DNA from: Capitulum mitella
Lineage: Eukaryota; Arthropoda; Thecostraca; Pollicipedomorpha; Pollicipedidae
Assembly: GCA_030062745.1 (NCBI GenBank)
Contig: CP099841.1
Location: 2,790,001-2,854,000 of the forward strand
Reading direction: 5' to 3'
Length of the DNA stretch: 64,000 nt
Part shown: one piece after another, positions 12,201-25,700 of the stretch
How the letters are laid out: every line of letters begins with the position of its first letter
Position numbering within the stretch: position 1 is the first letter of the stretch
Notes under the pieces: generated by a model
What the model was told of the DNA's origin: nothing
Databases searched by the model: none
What the model saw: the letters and a program-made list of their open reading frames with translations, nothing else
Made by a program: the position numbers and the translations under genes

Positions 12201-14935
12201 ACCCTACAGCTTTGTATTTGATCACCGCAACTGAATGCGATGACTGATGATTCGGAAGCTCTAGCTGAACCGCCATAACGCACAGTGCCCGTTCCTATGC
12301 ACTGCCCCGGCTTCAGATCTGAATGCTGTGCGTAATGGACCACGCAAATCGAAACACTGTTCATGGACGCAGAAGGTACAGATGGACGGCTGACAGAGGA
12401 GGCAGCAGGAGACCTCCTGATTTCTGCGCCAGCTTCAGGAGCATTGGGGGAGTGTGGGCGTGGCGGGGGGATAGTTACATCGCCCAATTTCTTAGGGTGC
12501 TGCATGGACCGTAACGCCTAAAAACGCCATTGAACTGCGGCTGATCAAGGTGACGCCCCTGACCGGAAGACGTGCTGAGGACCGCTGGCTCCGCACCCTA
12601 TCGCGCTCGAGGTGGTCCGGACTCAAGCATCCCGCTCCCTCCGAACTTTGTCCGACTCTGACTGAGCATAGGGGTGCCGCCAAAGCGTTACAGTAGGCCC
12701 GGTCGGTCGGCCGGAAGGCCCCTCTACGCGGAGAGGCGTAGAGGTTTTGCCCCATCTTGGCTGCGGTGAGCTGGAAGGTCCGATCAGAGGGCGTTACGAG
12801 AGAGAGAAGCGCTGGAGCTCCCATCCTGGGTCCAGTGGCCTGGGCCTCCTGATCAGATGCTGCTGCTGGAGAGCCAGGCCGCCGAGACACGGCCGGCGCC
12901 TAGTGGGACCGGCGGCTGCCTGATGAGACCTCCTTACTGACTCAGATGGCGTCCGGTGCCATGGGGCCTGGCCATAGGGCCCGGTGCCATAGGGCGGTGC
13001 CTGGTGCTACCCCAGGACAGCCTCGGCCGCCGTCGCCTCCCTGAAGACGTTTCAGAGACTCCCAGACTCGACCGACCGGCGCTCCAGGCAGGCGGTGCTG
13101 CCCGTCCAAACTCGCGTGCGCCCGAACAGCGGTGACGCCACATCCGCGACCCGCTTCGCACGTTCACAGCAGGCGAACACCTGCGGTTGTCACTCCGCCT
13201 TCTGCCGCGGCCAGCCCGCCGATGGCGTAACCCGGCCGACCAGCGGCTCTCAAACCGGCCCGGCGGCGCCGGGAGCGGCCGGCTGCCCGGCCGGCGTTAT
13301 CTGCCGGCTGCAGGCGGGTGGCCGCCGCCATCGCTCGCCCGAGTCATTTGCATCGGCCGCGGCTATCGGCGGCCGCGCGAGATGCCATCGGCCGCGGCCG
13401 GCGATCAGCGACGCCCCGATTACTCGCCGCCCGGCCGGGAAGCGGGCCTCGCTCGAGAACTGGCCCACCCGGCTTAAGCCCCTGACGTCACGCGAACGGC
13501 GCTCGACAGGAACGGAGGTTTCTCCGCCTGTTCCCTGCTACAAAACGGCTTTGGCATTTGGGAGCAAGAGGTTACCGCTTAGGCAGTTGGGTGAGGTCCC
13601 GAACGTGGTCCAAGGGCCGACCTGAGTTTTGAAACCGGATCAGGCGGACAGACGGCATGCTGGAGGCTGTGGGGTGGCATCAGAAGATCGGTGACGGTCA
13701 GAACTGTAGGCGGAGCTGGAGCTGTAGCTGGGGAAACAATGGGAGAGATTAGCGGTTGGAATTCGAGACACTTGGTTGGTGTGGAGACGACCCCGAGGTC
13801 GAATCACAGCTCAGACGGGACAGAAACGTGTCCAGTGAGGACACAACAAGAGGCACGATATCGCGCCAGCCACGAGCGTTTAAGTAAATTGCAAGGTAGT
13901 TTTATTTATCAAGAACCATCTGTATAAATTAACCCAGTCTTATAACATTCCTTAACTGGGCCTATCGAGTGGGAGCACTCTTAGCGAAAGAACCTTGTCT
14001 TAAGAAATACAAAGAAGAGTCGCGCCATTCATTGGTGTCCGTCCCGAATATCTCTGTCGGATTTGTCTGCAGGCCATTCGTCAGCGGCTGACTCGCTGCG
14101 AACGACACCCGCCGCGGCGCATATTTCTCGTCCTCTCCGGACCTGTCATCGTCGCGGCCCGGGACCGCGGCCGGGCGTTCGCCGCGTGCCGGCCGCTCCG
14201 GTCCTGGAACGCGTCACTCCGGAACGCGGCGGCGGCCGAGGTGGCCGCCAACCGGTTCGGGTCGCGCCGCCGCCGCGGCTCCGGCAGCCGGGCCGGCCGC
14301 ACGGCCACGCCGCGGCCGCGGAGAGTTACGACGCCAATGAAACCCTAACGCAGCGGCCATATGCTAAGGGCGCTGTAAATTTCCGGCGGCGGCGCGGCGG
14401 TCTAACAAGCGGCGTTCTCACCGTGGGGCGAGACGGCCCCAGTCCCCGCCAGACGGTACGGCACGGCACGTGGCCAGGCCGGCGTCGTTAGCGTTTCTGC
14501 CTCAAGCGGTCCCTTCTGACGCGAGTCCCACGCTGTCAGCGCACCCCACTGCTCAGCGGGCCTCCCCTCCGTCGACAGGCTCCACGGGCTGACCGCTGGA
14601 CGCAGCTCGCAGCGATTAGTGCTGATATCGGCGCTGATTCCTGGCCGTGAGCCGCCTAATGGAGGGAGTCCGGCGGCTGCGGAGGCGCCATGTGAAACGT
14701 TACACCTCTCTCCGCGCCCACGCGCGGCCGGCCGCCCGATCCCTCACCGTTCCGGTAAAAGTCTTCATCGGCCGTCGGGAATCCATTACGGCGCGGCCCG
14801 CCGGCCGAGAGGACGGCCGCCAGCGGCGGCGCGGCCGCGATCTGCCGACAGAGCGGTGCCCGGGCCGGGATAATCTGGGCGGACGCGTCTGCCGAGAGCC
14901 GTGTCGGCCGACAGCGCGACCGAGGCGGAACGGCT
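12201..14935. other. GC-rich region with two GC islands
   Basis: The densest islands are about 13,080-13,500 and 14,080-14,900, with repeated GGCCGGCC-type strings. Between them (13,690-14,060) is ordinary DNA. Multiple frames are open on both strands because of composition. None shows a domain or signal peptide I can support. Confidence 0.45.
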
Positions 14936-14938
14936 CTG

Positions 14939-15190
14939 AGGGGCGGTGGGACGGGTCTGATCTGAGGGCGCGGGGGACGGCTCTGATCTGAGGGCCCGGT
15001 GGGACGGCTCTGATCTTAGGGCCCGGTGGGACGGCTTTGATCTGAGGGCCCGGTGGGACGGCTCTGATCTGAGGGCCCGGTGGGACGGCTCTGATCTGAG
15101 GGCCCGGTGGGACGGCTCTGATCTGAGGGCCCGGTGGGACGGCTCTGATCTGAGGGGCCGGTGGGACAGCTCCGATCTGAGGGGCGGCTC
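14939..15190. repeat. 27-bp minisatellite
   Basis: The unit GATCTGAGGGCCCGGTGGGA plus CGGCTCT recurs with GATCTGAG (or a one-base variant) at 14959, 14985, 15012, 15039, 15066, 15093, 15120, 15147 and 15174. All steps are 27 bp except one of 26. Because 27 is a multiple of three, the minus strand reads as a nine-residue repeat (PSHRALRSE), which is a by-product. Confidence 0.92.
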
Positions 15191-17999
15191 AGCGGCGCCG
15201 GAGAAGAGGAGGTGGAGGAACAGCGGCGATGAGCTCACGTCGATGAGCCTGCCGCTCACGAGAAAAAACATCGAACAGACGCTGGTCGCGAGAAGTCACG
15301 GCCCGGACAAGAACTTGGGAGGTCTAGTCCCGAGTAGTACCCTTAGTTTAAGGGGAGAAATTCCTGATATGCTAGCAAAAAAACTTCCTGGGCAATGTGA
15401 GCAGTGCTTTTTTTAAATCGCATTCACTCGTAGCTCTTTTTGGAGTAGCTTTTTGTTTCCTTAGGACCAATTTTTTCAACAAGCGTATTCTGCTCTTACA
15501 AATTGTATTGGTTGAATTAAGCAGCCGTCTCTATCTTCTTCACTAATCATGCCTGTCTCAATCTTCGACAGTTTTGGGGTTCCAAGAGCTACTTTCCCTG
15601 CCTACCTACGCGCATGATTATTGCGGTATAAATCTGCGCGGGAGGAGCAGGCCAGCGGCGAGTGCTGCGCAGGTATTGAATGTCCCGCTTCTTGGCACCT
15701 CGCTGTACGATGGATTCAATTCGCCGCCGGTGAGAACACGTATGAGTGGACTTCAGAACTGATTCAGAACAGAACTTCAGCCTTGCCGCCACGGGCAGCA
15801 CGCCTGCTAATCCGTTCATAATAATTGTCTCTCAGTGGGAGCTTTATAACTCGCAAAATAAACCATTACTTATCGACTGATCGTTGCCTTGCTCATTTCT
15901 CAACGGAGGATGTCTACCTGGATTGAATAATAAATGACGCATGATATCACAGGTACGTTCCTGTTGGGACATAAACCGGCGATGACTTATGAGCCGGGCA
16001 ACGAGGTGTGACTTAAGTAGATTCTCCTTCCTCCTCGCAGCAGGTCTTCCAGCGCTTCACACCAGGACTGCGAGCCTCTGGCCTGGTTATGACGGTCCAT
16101 CCATGTCACAGAATACCGAACGGATATATAATTCCCAGACACGTACAAAAGAACACTTTGATGACCTCCTATAACAAATTGCTCAGCAAATCACAAAGGA
16201 TGATGCATGCCAGATGAAAACCTGCACCTGCAACTGTGAGCGTTCTAGCTAGAGAAGTCAGCAAGGCCGTGCGCGGGAGTGTTCATCTCACGGCTACTTC
16301 ACGTGCGTCTGTTTGTTCACTCCTGTGAAACTTGCATCACATTCAACTATGTCGTTTGAGGCTCACGGTAACCAGGGCTGAACTCGTTCTCTAATTCAAC
16401 GATCGTTTTCCGGTTTAATTATTTTCCGGTTTTATCGCTGTATGCTCCATAACTCGATGCCATATCTTGCTGAATGTCTGTGTAGCAGTTGAGCTCTGCA
16501 GTCCAGAGTTGGACAAAACAACATTATTTTACCAGCACACACCAGGACCCTTGCAGACCAGTTACAATTATTCAGACTTAGATATAAATCCTGGCGGTGT
16601 CTACTTACTTGTTTGATAAATACCACAACAGATCTTGGCAATACTGCACCCTCTCGCTAGACAAGCTGCAGATTTATCTTAGGGTGGTGATGAACAAGAA
16701 GAAGATACGATATGCACACTTAGCTGACCATGACTTCGTTCCCTTTACATTATTTTATGCGATGTTTTACAACTTGCCTTTTGATAGACTTTTCATAAGA
16801 TTTGTTCGTGACTAAAAACTACACTTAACTGTTTAAGGTGTGACTACTTTGCCTTAAAAAAAATAGTTGCAAATTTGCCCATGACGCAGCTGATGGAGAT
16901 AATTAAAATCTTCTCTGATTTAAGAGGTTGTGGTTGCCATATTGTTATTTCCCTGACGGTCTTGGAGGCCCATCTGAATAGAATCTGCCATACGACGGTG
17001 TGGAATAAATGCCTGAGACAGAAACTGATCGGGCTGGATCGCAGCTATATTCGTAACGAAGGACGGTCATAACATCATTTTTTAGCGATATCCAGCGGCA
17101 ATGTAAAGGCCAGAGTGATCTCAGATAACTTTGTTCTTTCTCTTGTCTCTAGTCGTCATTACTCCCAACAGTCTGACCAGAAATGACCATTTTTTTGCTG
17201 ATCGGTTCCAAATTGGTCCATTAGGGGACAGAACGGCAATTACATATTCAAATGCCACCTGTCGGCTGGCATTATCGCCTCCAAACCCATCTGGGGCCTT
17301 CCACAAATGGACTGATCATTGCCGAAGCGTAAAGTGTGGAAATTTTACATACCTGTGTAATTAGCTGATGTCCTCTGCAGTCGGCGTCTCCGCTACAGCA
17401 GTGTTTCGGTAGATGTCTGTCCGTTATCTGTGGAAGTTCTCGCAACCCTGCAATATGTGCGGTTAGACGTTCGACCCCAGCGTTCTGGGATGAGACTGTT
17501 TGAATGGAACCATCACCACCGGACATTGCTGGTTCTGGTGAGTTGTACCCGCTCCGTTTTAGCTGCACCGTCTGTTCCACTTGTGCTCGTGCGGCTGCCA
17601 TGTGTGCGGCTGGGTGGTGTTAGACCGATGATTTTCGGATCTACTGCAGTCTCGACCAGGGAGAGTTTAATTGTCGTATGCTCAGCTAGCACCTGCTTGT
17701 GATGAGTCAGACTGTGCTCAGCCCAGACTCATTTCATGGACAGAAATCAGTTCATATATTTCAGTCAGAATGCGCTCGATTTAGACTCAGTCCAGGCCGA
17801 ATGTGCTCAGCTGAGATCGTGTGCAGCCGGCTCCGAGGGACCCCAGGCCGCGGGCGCTGTGGGTCGGCACGCGCAGTTTCCGCACGGGCTCGGCGAGACG
17901 CGGGCTCTTTTCGTATGCGTCAGGGTCCCGACTGGCCCGCCGGGCGCCCAGCGGGGGCCGCTATCGGAACCGATCGCCTATTGCAGGCACGTTCGGGTA
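15191..17999. other. gene-less DNA
   Basis: Ordinary composition with no recognisable coding or RNA gene. A TGAGTCA (AP-1-type core) lies at about 17,703, but a single site of this length is expected by chance. Confidence 0.5.
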
Positions 18000-19030
18000 A
18001 TTGGAAAAGAAAGTGGATCGTTTACGGTCGAAATAGCGCGCGCTGATTCGGCGGAGCCCTCGTAACGGCCAGATGTGCGGCGCAGTCGCCGGTTCGCCTG
18101 CTGGGACGGCCGGATGACCGCCACCAGGGTTGGCTTCCGTCATCGGGGACAAACGCGACAGCCGTATGACGCGTGTCAGTCACGTCCGCTGCAGGGAAGG
18201 CGGTCCGTCACTTTTTTTGCATGACGGGCAAAAAAGGGCGGTCGTGACGTTTGTTGCGTGGCGAGTGATCCACCACGTCCGCTGTTGTGTGACGGGCGGT
18301 CTGTTACGTCCACCGTGTGACGAGTGATCATGACCGCGCCGTTTGACAGACGATCCGTCACGTTCTCCGTGTGACGGGCGGTCCGTCACGCGGCCGCGGC
18401 CGGGCCGGTCGGCTGCCTCGTTAGGCGTGCATTACGGCGCGAAACTAGCCACCGGCGCGCCATTTGCGGGCCATTATGCGGTGCGTTGCCAGGCGGCGGC
18501 GGCCGGTCCCACTTGACCATGGGAGCGCGGGCGCCCCTGCCCTCGGCGTAAATCGTGCCACCGCGCCGCCTGCACTCGGGCCCATCTCACAAATCACCGG
18601 CTAAGCACTCGTCACCTCGTGGGCTGTTGTGGCGGCCGGCGGTTATTCATCGCGGGCCCTCTGCGAGGTCATTTCTTATGCATGAATGTGAAGGAGAGCC
18701 GGTCGGCCGGATTCTGCAGCGGCGCTGGAAAACGGCGGCGCCACCGTTTGGCGGCCGCCGGAGATGCGCCGGATCGGCCGCGACCAGCGCCGCTGCGTCG
18801 GCTGGCCGGCCGGGTTCGTAAATCAGGGGCGCGTCGCTGCGCGCTGTCTGCCGGTTCGACCGTCGGCCGCGTCACGGCGTTCCGGCGGCCGGACTGAAAT
18901 AGCGGCTCCGCCCGGCCGAGATCTGTGTGACTGCGCCGTGTCGTACCGCCGCGTGATATATGCCGGAATAAATCAGCCCGTCCCGACACACGCCGCCGTA
19001 AATCCCTGCAGGACTGCTTTACAACGTTCT
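18000..19030. other. GC island with an internal degenerate repeat
   Basis: Very G+C rich, especially 18,390-18,960. From about 18,170 to 18,400 the motif GTGACGGGCGGTCYGTCACG recurs irregularly, giving many overlapping CGTCAC/GTGACG half-palindromes. AT-rich motifs (GCATTACGG, CCATTATGC) interrupt the island. No gene recognised. Confidence 0.5.
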
Positions 19031-19950
19031 AATAAACAATAAAAAGTTTCTGAGCCTTTTACGGCTGGACATCATAGACAGACCGACCGGGCGCTCGCGT
19101 TTCAAAAAACCACGTGCTGATGTCCGAGGGAAGATGAACCGACAGGCCGACACGCGCTAAACTTTTACCCCATTAATTTGACACTTAAGAGCCGCAACGG
19201 GTACTTCTGTCGTTCGGAAAATAAAAATGACCGTGCAGTGCCATTGTGTTCTGAAGTGCATACAGGAGTGGTAATGTGAATAAGTCGACCGAGGGCAAGC
19301 AGTATTATCTTTGCAAGTGCTTGCAGTTTATCAGATATGGCTGTATCTACAACACAGTCCAGTGTTGTGTGAGGGCTCCATGCAATAATTTAGGCTTAGC
19401 TCGTCGTTTTGAAGGAGGCTGAGAACTTTTTATGTTTGATGACGCAAATAGTTGTCAGTTTGATCGACTGTGAACACAACTCATCACCCGTCAATGTTTG
19501 GCTAGGGGCGGTTCTTGAATCTCAGGTCGCGTCGTTGCGTAGTTTTCGAAGCCGAAATGCATACAAGCCAAAGCGAAGCATCCCATGTCAAGTGGAAATG
19601 ACGACGCGAACGTTCGAAATCAGCCATAATCCTCTATATTGCGCCATCCCTCAGGACAAACTCAGTGTATCCAGCTGACGATGTGTCAAGAGGCTGATCG
19701 TGCCATGTTACCATGCTGATCTTGTGATCGCAAATAAGCTAGCAGGTTTCGGTGAGATCTGATAGCCGAAACCGACAACAAAGATCTGCGGCATTACTTT
19801 CATAATAGACAACGACGTGAAGGCCGGAAACAAAGACATAAAAGTAGTGTGTTAACAATTGTAAGCTTAACTGTATTTATCAATTCATACAATCACTTGT
19901 TCGTTTTGTTGTCTTGTATACCACAAGCACTTATCTCGTACACCCCTACA
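19031..19950. other. gene-less DNA
   Basis: Nothing recognisable beyond short open frames without ATG or domains. Confidence 0.5.
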
Positions 19951-20715
19951 GCAGGGACGTAGAAGCGGGACGAAAAATGGGGGGATCATTCATCCAGAGG
20001 CGCGAACCTCCAAAGGAGCACCGATCTCCGGCAGGGGCGCCATCCATTTGTAATGAAATTGGTAGTTTACTGGTATATTTACGGATTTAAACGCGCAAAT
20101 AGCGATGTACTTTTTTATTTAGATACATGTACGAGTCCCGCACGAGCGCCTGGTCTGTAGATGAGGCAGCAAATATGTGAGGGGCGCCTGATCTGTAGGA
20201 GTGGGTCTGGCCTGAAAAGGGCGCCAGCATCGTAGACGTGTCTGGTCTGTTAAGTGTCCCTTGCGAGCGCCTGGCCTGTAGAGGGGGCACCAAATATGTG
20301 ATGGGCGCCTGATGTGTACGGGGCGCCTCGCCCGCCAATGGCGTCGAGCCCCCAAGGGGCGCCTGATCTGTACGGGGGCGCCTGGGTTGAAAGGGGCAGC
20401 TGTATCGCAGACGTATCTGGCCTTTGAGGTGTCCCGTACGGGCACCTGATCTGTGGAGGAGGCACCAAATACAAGAGGAGTGCCAGATGCGTGCGGAGCG
20501 CCTCGCTCGTCAAGGGTGCCGAGCCCTCGAGGGGCACCTAATCTGCAGGGGTGCCTGGTCTGTAGGGGGCGCCTGCATTGTAGACGTGTCTGGTCTCTGA
20601 GGGGAGCCAAATTTTTTTATAGGCATCTCATCTGTACAAGAACAGGGGACGCCTGGCCTGCATCGGGCGCCGGACATTCCACACTTGCCTGACCTGTACG
20701 AAAGCGCTTACCTGT
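19951..20715. repeat. higher-order minisatellite of about 174 bp, with a hAT-like left end
   Basis: Short sub-units of about 20 bp (GGGCGCCTGATCTGTAG and relatives) are arranged in a longer repeat. The anchor GTAGACGTGTCTGGTCT occurs at about 20,231, 20,406 (variant) and 20,579, steps of about 175 and 173 bp, with GGAGGCACCAAATA and GCGCCTCGCYCG in fixed places between them. The block is preceded at about 19,952 by CAGGGACGTAGAAGCGGGAC and a G-run, which looks like a hAT-type terminus. I could not find a matching right end or target duplication. Confidence 0.7.
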
Positions 20716-20758
20716 AAGGTGCGCCGTGCCCACGAAGAGTGGTTGATTACGGTATGGC

Positions 20759-20773
20759 GGGGGGGGGGGGGGT
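20759..20773 (+). repeat. G homopolymer
   Basis: A run of about 14-15 G. It is a likely polymorphic or assembly-error-prone site. Confidence 0.9.
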
Positions 20774-22140
20774 GGACGCTGATGACTGGTAAAGATTTAA
20801 AAAGGCTCCCTCTTCCCAGGGGTAAGTCCCGTTCCTGTGTTGGCTTGACCTGCTAAACGGTTTTCCTAACCTTAGGATAATTCAAACGTTCTGATTGAGT
20901 CATATCGATTCATACCACTTATTTCCGGCATAATCTTCCCATTTCACTGCTTTTTCTGCATGACTGATGTCAGAGGGCTCCATGCCATTGCGATGAGGAA
21001 AATCTGCTCATTTCTTTATCGCCTGGTGAATGATGAGGTGCTACACCGCGGCATACTTCCTGTCCTGCCGTATTCGGTGTTGTGATACCATCTGTTTCAC
21101 TAATAAATTTCAGAAGTACGGTATGATGCATGCACTGGTATTGTCAAGGGCCACTCTTATTGGCGTAGGACAATTTATTCCCCTCTTCTCATCTTATTTA
21201 TTGCAAACTGATATTTGTTTATTTATTTATGACTGATAACACCAGTGCCCAAAATATTTTGGTCCTACTGATTATCATATTGATTTTAGCTGTTACCTGG
21301 CACAGTGACCGCATTTTCCAGCATGCGCAAGCCCGGCTCTCTCTCCCGCCAGCCGCCAGCAGTGCCGGGCCTGTTGAGATGCTCGGCGTCGGGGATCGAA
21401 TCAGGCTCGGTAGCCGGCGGGAGAACAATGGAGGTGCCGCGCTTTTTCAGGAAACTGGCCGCCCGTCCGCGCGCATACAAACGAGACCGACGACCGCCGC
21501 CAATATTAGTCATGCGGCTCAGCGAAAAGATGATTTACCGGCGGAATACTAAAGCCGGCATTGTTCTAGGCCATCGATATCAACACAATGGCCCGGCTGG
21601 TGCGGCGCTCGTCCGTCATTTTCGTCAAAATTCGGCGGCCGTTTTTGTGCATTGTTTATCGGCGCCCGCCAAAACCGGGGGACGGGGCGATGGATCACGG
21701 TGCACGTCTCGGGCGTCGCAGCGTCGGAGGCCGAACCCGACAGAGAGGTGGACTCCGACGGCCGGCCGTGGCCCGGCGAATACCAATGCTGGCCGGGGAT
21801 GGGGCGCCCGCGCGGCCCCCGCAGTCACCGCCGCAGCGGTGAGACGGGGGAGATTGTGTCGTGTCTGTGCGCGGGTAAAAAGATGGCGCGTGAGAGGATC
21901 TGAAGAGGTATGAAGGTCGCATTCACCTCGGAAAGAGGGTTTAGTATGGTAGTTCTTTCGTCCTCAAGTTTGACATTGCCTGAGCCTTTTTCGAGCCTCG
22001 TAATAATCGTTGTCTGTATATAAATAATGCTTACATGTTTCTGATATTAAAACTTTAATAATTTCCCATGATGATAATTAGTTGCGGTAAGGAATACATA
22101 TAGATGGAGGGAGACAAAAGAAAGAGGCAAGATAGGAAAG
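20774..22140. other. gene-less DNA with a GC island at about 21,300-21,900
   Basis: The island has open frames on both strands and no recognised domain. The flanks are AT-leaning. Confidence 0.45.
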
Positions 22141-22147
22141 AGGGAGG

Positions 22148-22178
22148 AGCTGTTGCAACGGCAAAGGTTGCAACAGCT
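22148..22178. repeat. perfect inverted repeat (12-bp arms, 7-nt loop)
   Basis: AGCTGTTGCAAC at 22148-22159 is exactly complementary to GTTGCAACAGCT at 22167-22178, with loop GGCAAAG. It could form a stable hairpin. It sits in a purine-rich stretch with no gene next to it. Confidence 0.85.
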
Positions 22179-25100
22179 GCGTTGCTACGCTGGGAAGGGT
22201 GGCAGGACCAACAAGAGTATCATCTGATTTATTCATAGCTTGACCATTAGACTTACGATACCTAGTGAAACCAGCACGTGTGGGAGAAATGATAACCTTC
22301 ATACGCTCTTCAAAAACAAGCTCAACACGACTCAGTTTTTCTTTTCATCACCGTAATCTCCAGAAAGCCTCATAAGCCTGTGCGCGTTCCCATTGAAAAT
22401 ATTTCGTTCTTCGGATCCGTACACACATCTCCCAAAGCCGCATGTCAGACCGCACACGTGCGCGTCTCGTGCGGTGCCGGCGCGGCCGCCGCACGTCTGC
22501 TCCGGACGTGCGTGCGGGCGGCGCGTGCGGGCGGCGCCGGCCGACGGGGCCGCGCTGTCGCCGGCCGCGGCGGGGAGCGGGCCGGCCGCAGCGTGTCTCA
22601 TTAGTCGCGTCCACCGCGGTCCGTGACGCTTCAATTCGGCCCGGCTGGGCTCAGCCGAGGTCGCCGGAGCGGCGGCGGTCGCAGCCGGTTCACCCGGCCG
22701 CGGAATTTCTGCGCCGCGCGCCGATCCGCGGCCCGATACGGCGGGCGGAGTCCGACAGGCCTTCAGGACGGACCGTCGATCGGTTTTTAAATCGGGCAGC
22801 TCGGGCACGCAGCGGGTCGGCGCGGCCCGGCGATGGCGCGAGCGAAGGCGATCGGGTGTCGCGCGGGCGGTGACGCGTCACGTCACGCAGGAATAGCGAG
22901 GGGCCTGCGCTCTCCGCTGCCGCCGGCCGTCAGCGGGCCGCTCTCACTGCCGAGAAGAGTGGCCGGCCTGAATAGGGCCTGATCAGCGGCGACGGCGGCG
23001 GCCGCGGCGGCCCGGACAGGTGTCACGAAATCGGCGGCGCCGGCGCATTGTCCTCTGACTGATGTCACCGGACCAAGGCCGGCCGTGCGGCCGTGACACC
23101 CGGCCGCCGGCGTCGCCAGGGCGGCGTCCTGCCGCGGCGGCCGCAGCTGACGGTCGGAGGCGACGATCAGAAATGGCGGTCGGAACTGGTGGTGGCGAGG
23201 GCCGGTGGTCAGGCGCTCTGGAGGGGCTGGTGGTCGGGGCTGTGGCCGGGGACTACGGTGGATGCAAGTTAATGAGAGGCAGATTTGGCAACCCACTGAC
23301 AGGCGTAGCTCAGGCTCCGCCAGGGTTACCGCAGGTCCCAGCGCCAACAAACAAACATGCCAATGCTAGTTTACAGCGCTGCAGGAGCTCTTAGCAGGGT
23401 CCGATGCGCAGGTGCCAAGAACGCTGCCGCAGTCGCAACAAAGCGCCAAGACACGGACGCTGAAGACTCTCGCTGCATAGAGATCGGTTTTGTGTGGCCT
23501 CCGGCTGCAGCACCAGACCCGGCCGCCTGTGAGAGGAGATGCCTGCCAGCAGCCGGCGAATTCTGAGCGCCACGGGCGGTGCTGCTCCTCTTCAGCATTT
23601 AGCCGCCCGCTCTGCCAGAGTGCGGGACTGGTCCGGGCGGCAATCTGTTCATCATACACGGTCTAACATTTTCAGGAGAAGTCCGCGGGCCGTCCCCTCC
23701 CGTGCCGCGGGCGGAGCTGCGGTGTCGGCCGCAGCTGCACGGCTCACGCCGCCGGATCCGCGTGCCGGCGCTGCCGTCGACCCGTTGGACCCTCGCCGGG
23801 TCCGGACGGGCCGCCGGCCGCCGGCCCGACGGTAATAAGATTATGGAAATGGCGTGTTGTGCACGGGCCACCGTCTCCCGTCCGACAGTGGCCCGGCCCC
23901 GTAATGAGCGCGGGCGGCCATACATCATGGACCGGTAAACACGCGTGGGGCGGGCCGGCCGGCCGCCCGGCAGCGGTGGCCGACCCCGCGGACCTTCCCG
24001 CTGCCCTCCCGGCCGCTACCGCCGGCTCCGGTCACCACGGGTCCTCAGAGCCCTTCTGCCGCCGCCTCGACCGCTGCCGCCGGCTGGAACCCACGGACTG
24101 CCGCCCTCAGAAGCGCCCCGCCACCCTCCGGAGCGGCTGACACCAGCCTGAAACGGTGCTGGATCATCAAAGCCGAGGCCCCGCCACACGGAGAGCTGCC
24201 ACAGGTTGGGACGCCATCAGAGCCTCAGAACCACCCAACCTCGGACCGGCACTAACGGCGCAGGATAACGCTGGTTCCTCAGGACTACCCCATACATTCC
24301 TCCGAACTACAACCATCAGATCAATACGCAAATACGCCGTTACAGATTCGTTACCTCAATCCGGATCATCACCCCTGGCTTGGCCAGAAATCAACCCACA
24401 TTCTGTATAGAAAGGGCCATCACGACATGGCTGCACCTTCAGGGCGACATCTCCAGCCCCTTAGACCACCATTGTCCCGATGTCCCTGCCCTCGATCCTC
24501 ACTGAACGCAATGACCTAGGAGCGGACAACGTGCCCTTCTACTGGCCCCTCCTTCACCCGTTGTCCCCATTACGGTGCAAGCCGCCTCTGGGTCGTTGTT
24601 GCCCCGGGCCAGATAGGGAGTGGGCGGCTGCCGGCCCCCAACTGGGCCCAATACTGGCGTTCCGGTCGCCCGGGAGGCAGCGCCAGGCGTCGGCCAGGCA
24701 TTAGAGTCGACCCATGAAGGAATCAATGGATTGTAATTTAGGATGAATTGGATGTATGCATACATAAATACCGGGATTTGTTCGCCCCGCTGTGGCGGAT
24801 TACAAAAGGTTCGACAATTATTGGTGCCCGAGTCACGATCGGAGCCGGGCCGCGGTATGCCGCCGGATTCTGAAAGGCCGCCCGGCCGGCGGCATCCAGG
24901 TGTGTGCCCTGTTTTCTGGTGCGTTTTTCCCCGGCGCCCGTACGTGACAAACTCCGCGGCAAGAAACCGGCTGCTCCCGGCGACATTAGCCTATTCATGA
25001 TTTGCCGGCCCGGACGACCAATCGGTGCCGGAGTGTCAGCGACCCTGGCCGCGTCCGCGCCGCGGTACTCGACATGCAAAGCAAACACTCGCGGCCGCCT

Positions 25101-25700
25101 CGATATCGGCTTCTTCCGCACGCGGCTCGTGCGGCTGATCCTCAGACCGCGCCGTCAGCAGACAAAGACGCCTCCCCTTGCCCGGGCGACCGCTGCACGT
25201 CGGTCCGGTTCTGCACCGAGCGGACGGCGCGGCCGCGCGCCCGGCGGACGGCCGAACGGCCGGCGTCTATCGGCGCCGAATCGGCACACGCGCCGCCACC
25301 GCCGCACTTAATTAGTCCGGCTTAATGAGCTCCCGGCGCGCGGAAAGGGGACGCGTGGGCGGCGGAGCGCCGGCGCCCGCCGCCAATCCGTCAGGGCGGG
25401 CTCCGCTACGTCTCTATACATCTGGCGAGCGGCCGCCGCCGGGCCGCGTCGGCGGCCGCCGCCAGCGCCGAGAACAATGGCGAGCCGGCCGGCCCGGGGC
25501 GGCGGCGGCGGCGGCGTCCGCTCGCCGCGGCGGATATTGGGTGCCAGCGCCATGTATAAGTCAACAGCCGAGGTGCAGGCAATTGTATTTCTGCCATAAA
25601 TTACGGCTACCTGAGCGCGGCGCCACCCGACGGGCGGCGATGCAGCCCGGCATGGCCGTGCATCCGTATCCGCGGTGAATGAACAATGAGGTGGGCGCGG
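22179..25700. other. series of GC islands, no gene recognised
   Basis: Islands at about 22,440-24,150 and 24,830-25,700 are separated by ordinary DNA. They contain GGCCGGCC-like strings and CGG-trinucleotide runs (for example near 25,500). Within the second island lie AT-rich motifs such as TTAATTAG (25308-25315) and CATAAATTA (about 25,595), the type bound by homeodomain proteins. Long frames here are composition effects. Confidence 0.45.

Noticed and set aside
13690-13870. tRNA- or SINE-like motif (GAGGTCGAATC)
   Set aside because: Only a B-box-like string is present; no A-box at proper distance, no cloverleaf and no tail.
14939-15190. CRISPR-like regular array
   Set aside because: The units are directly adjacent tandem copies with no unique spacers, in animal-type DNA.
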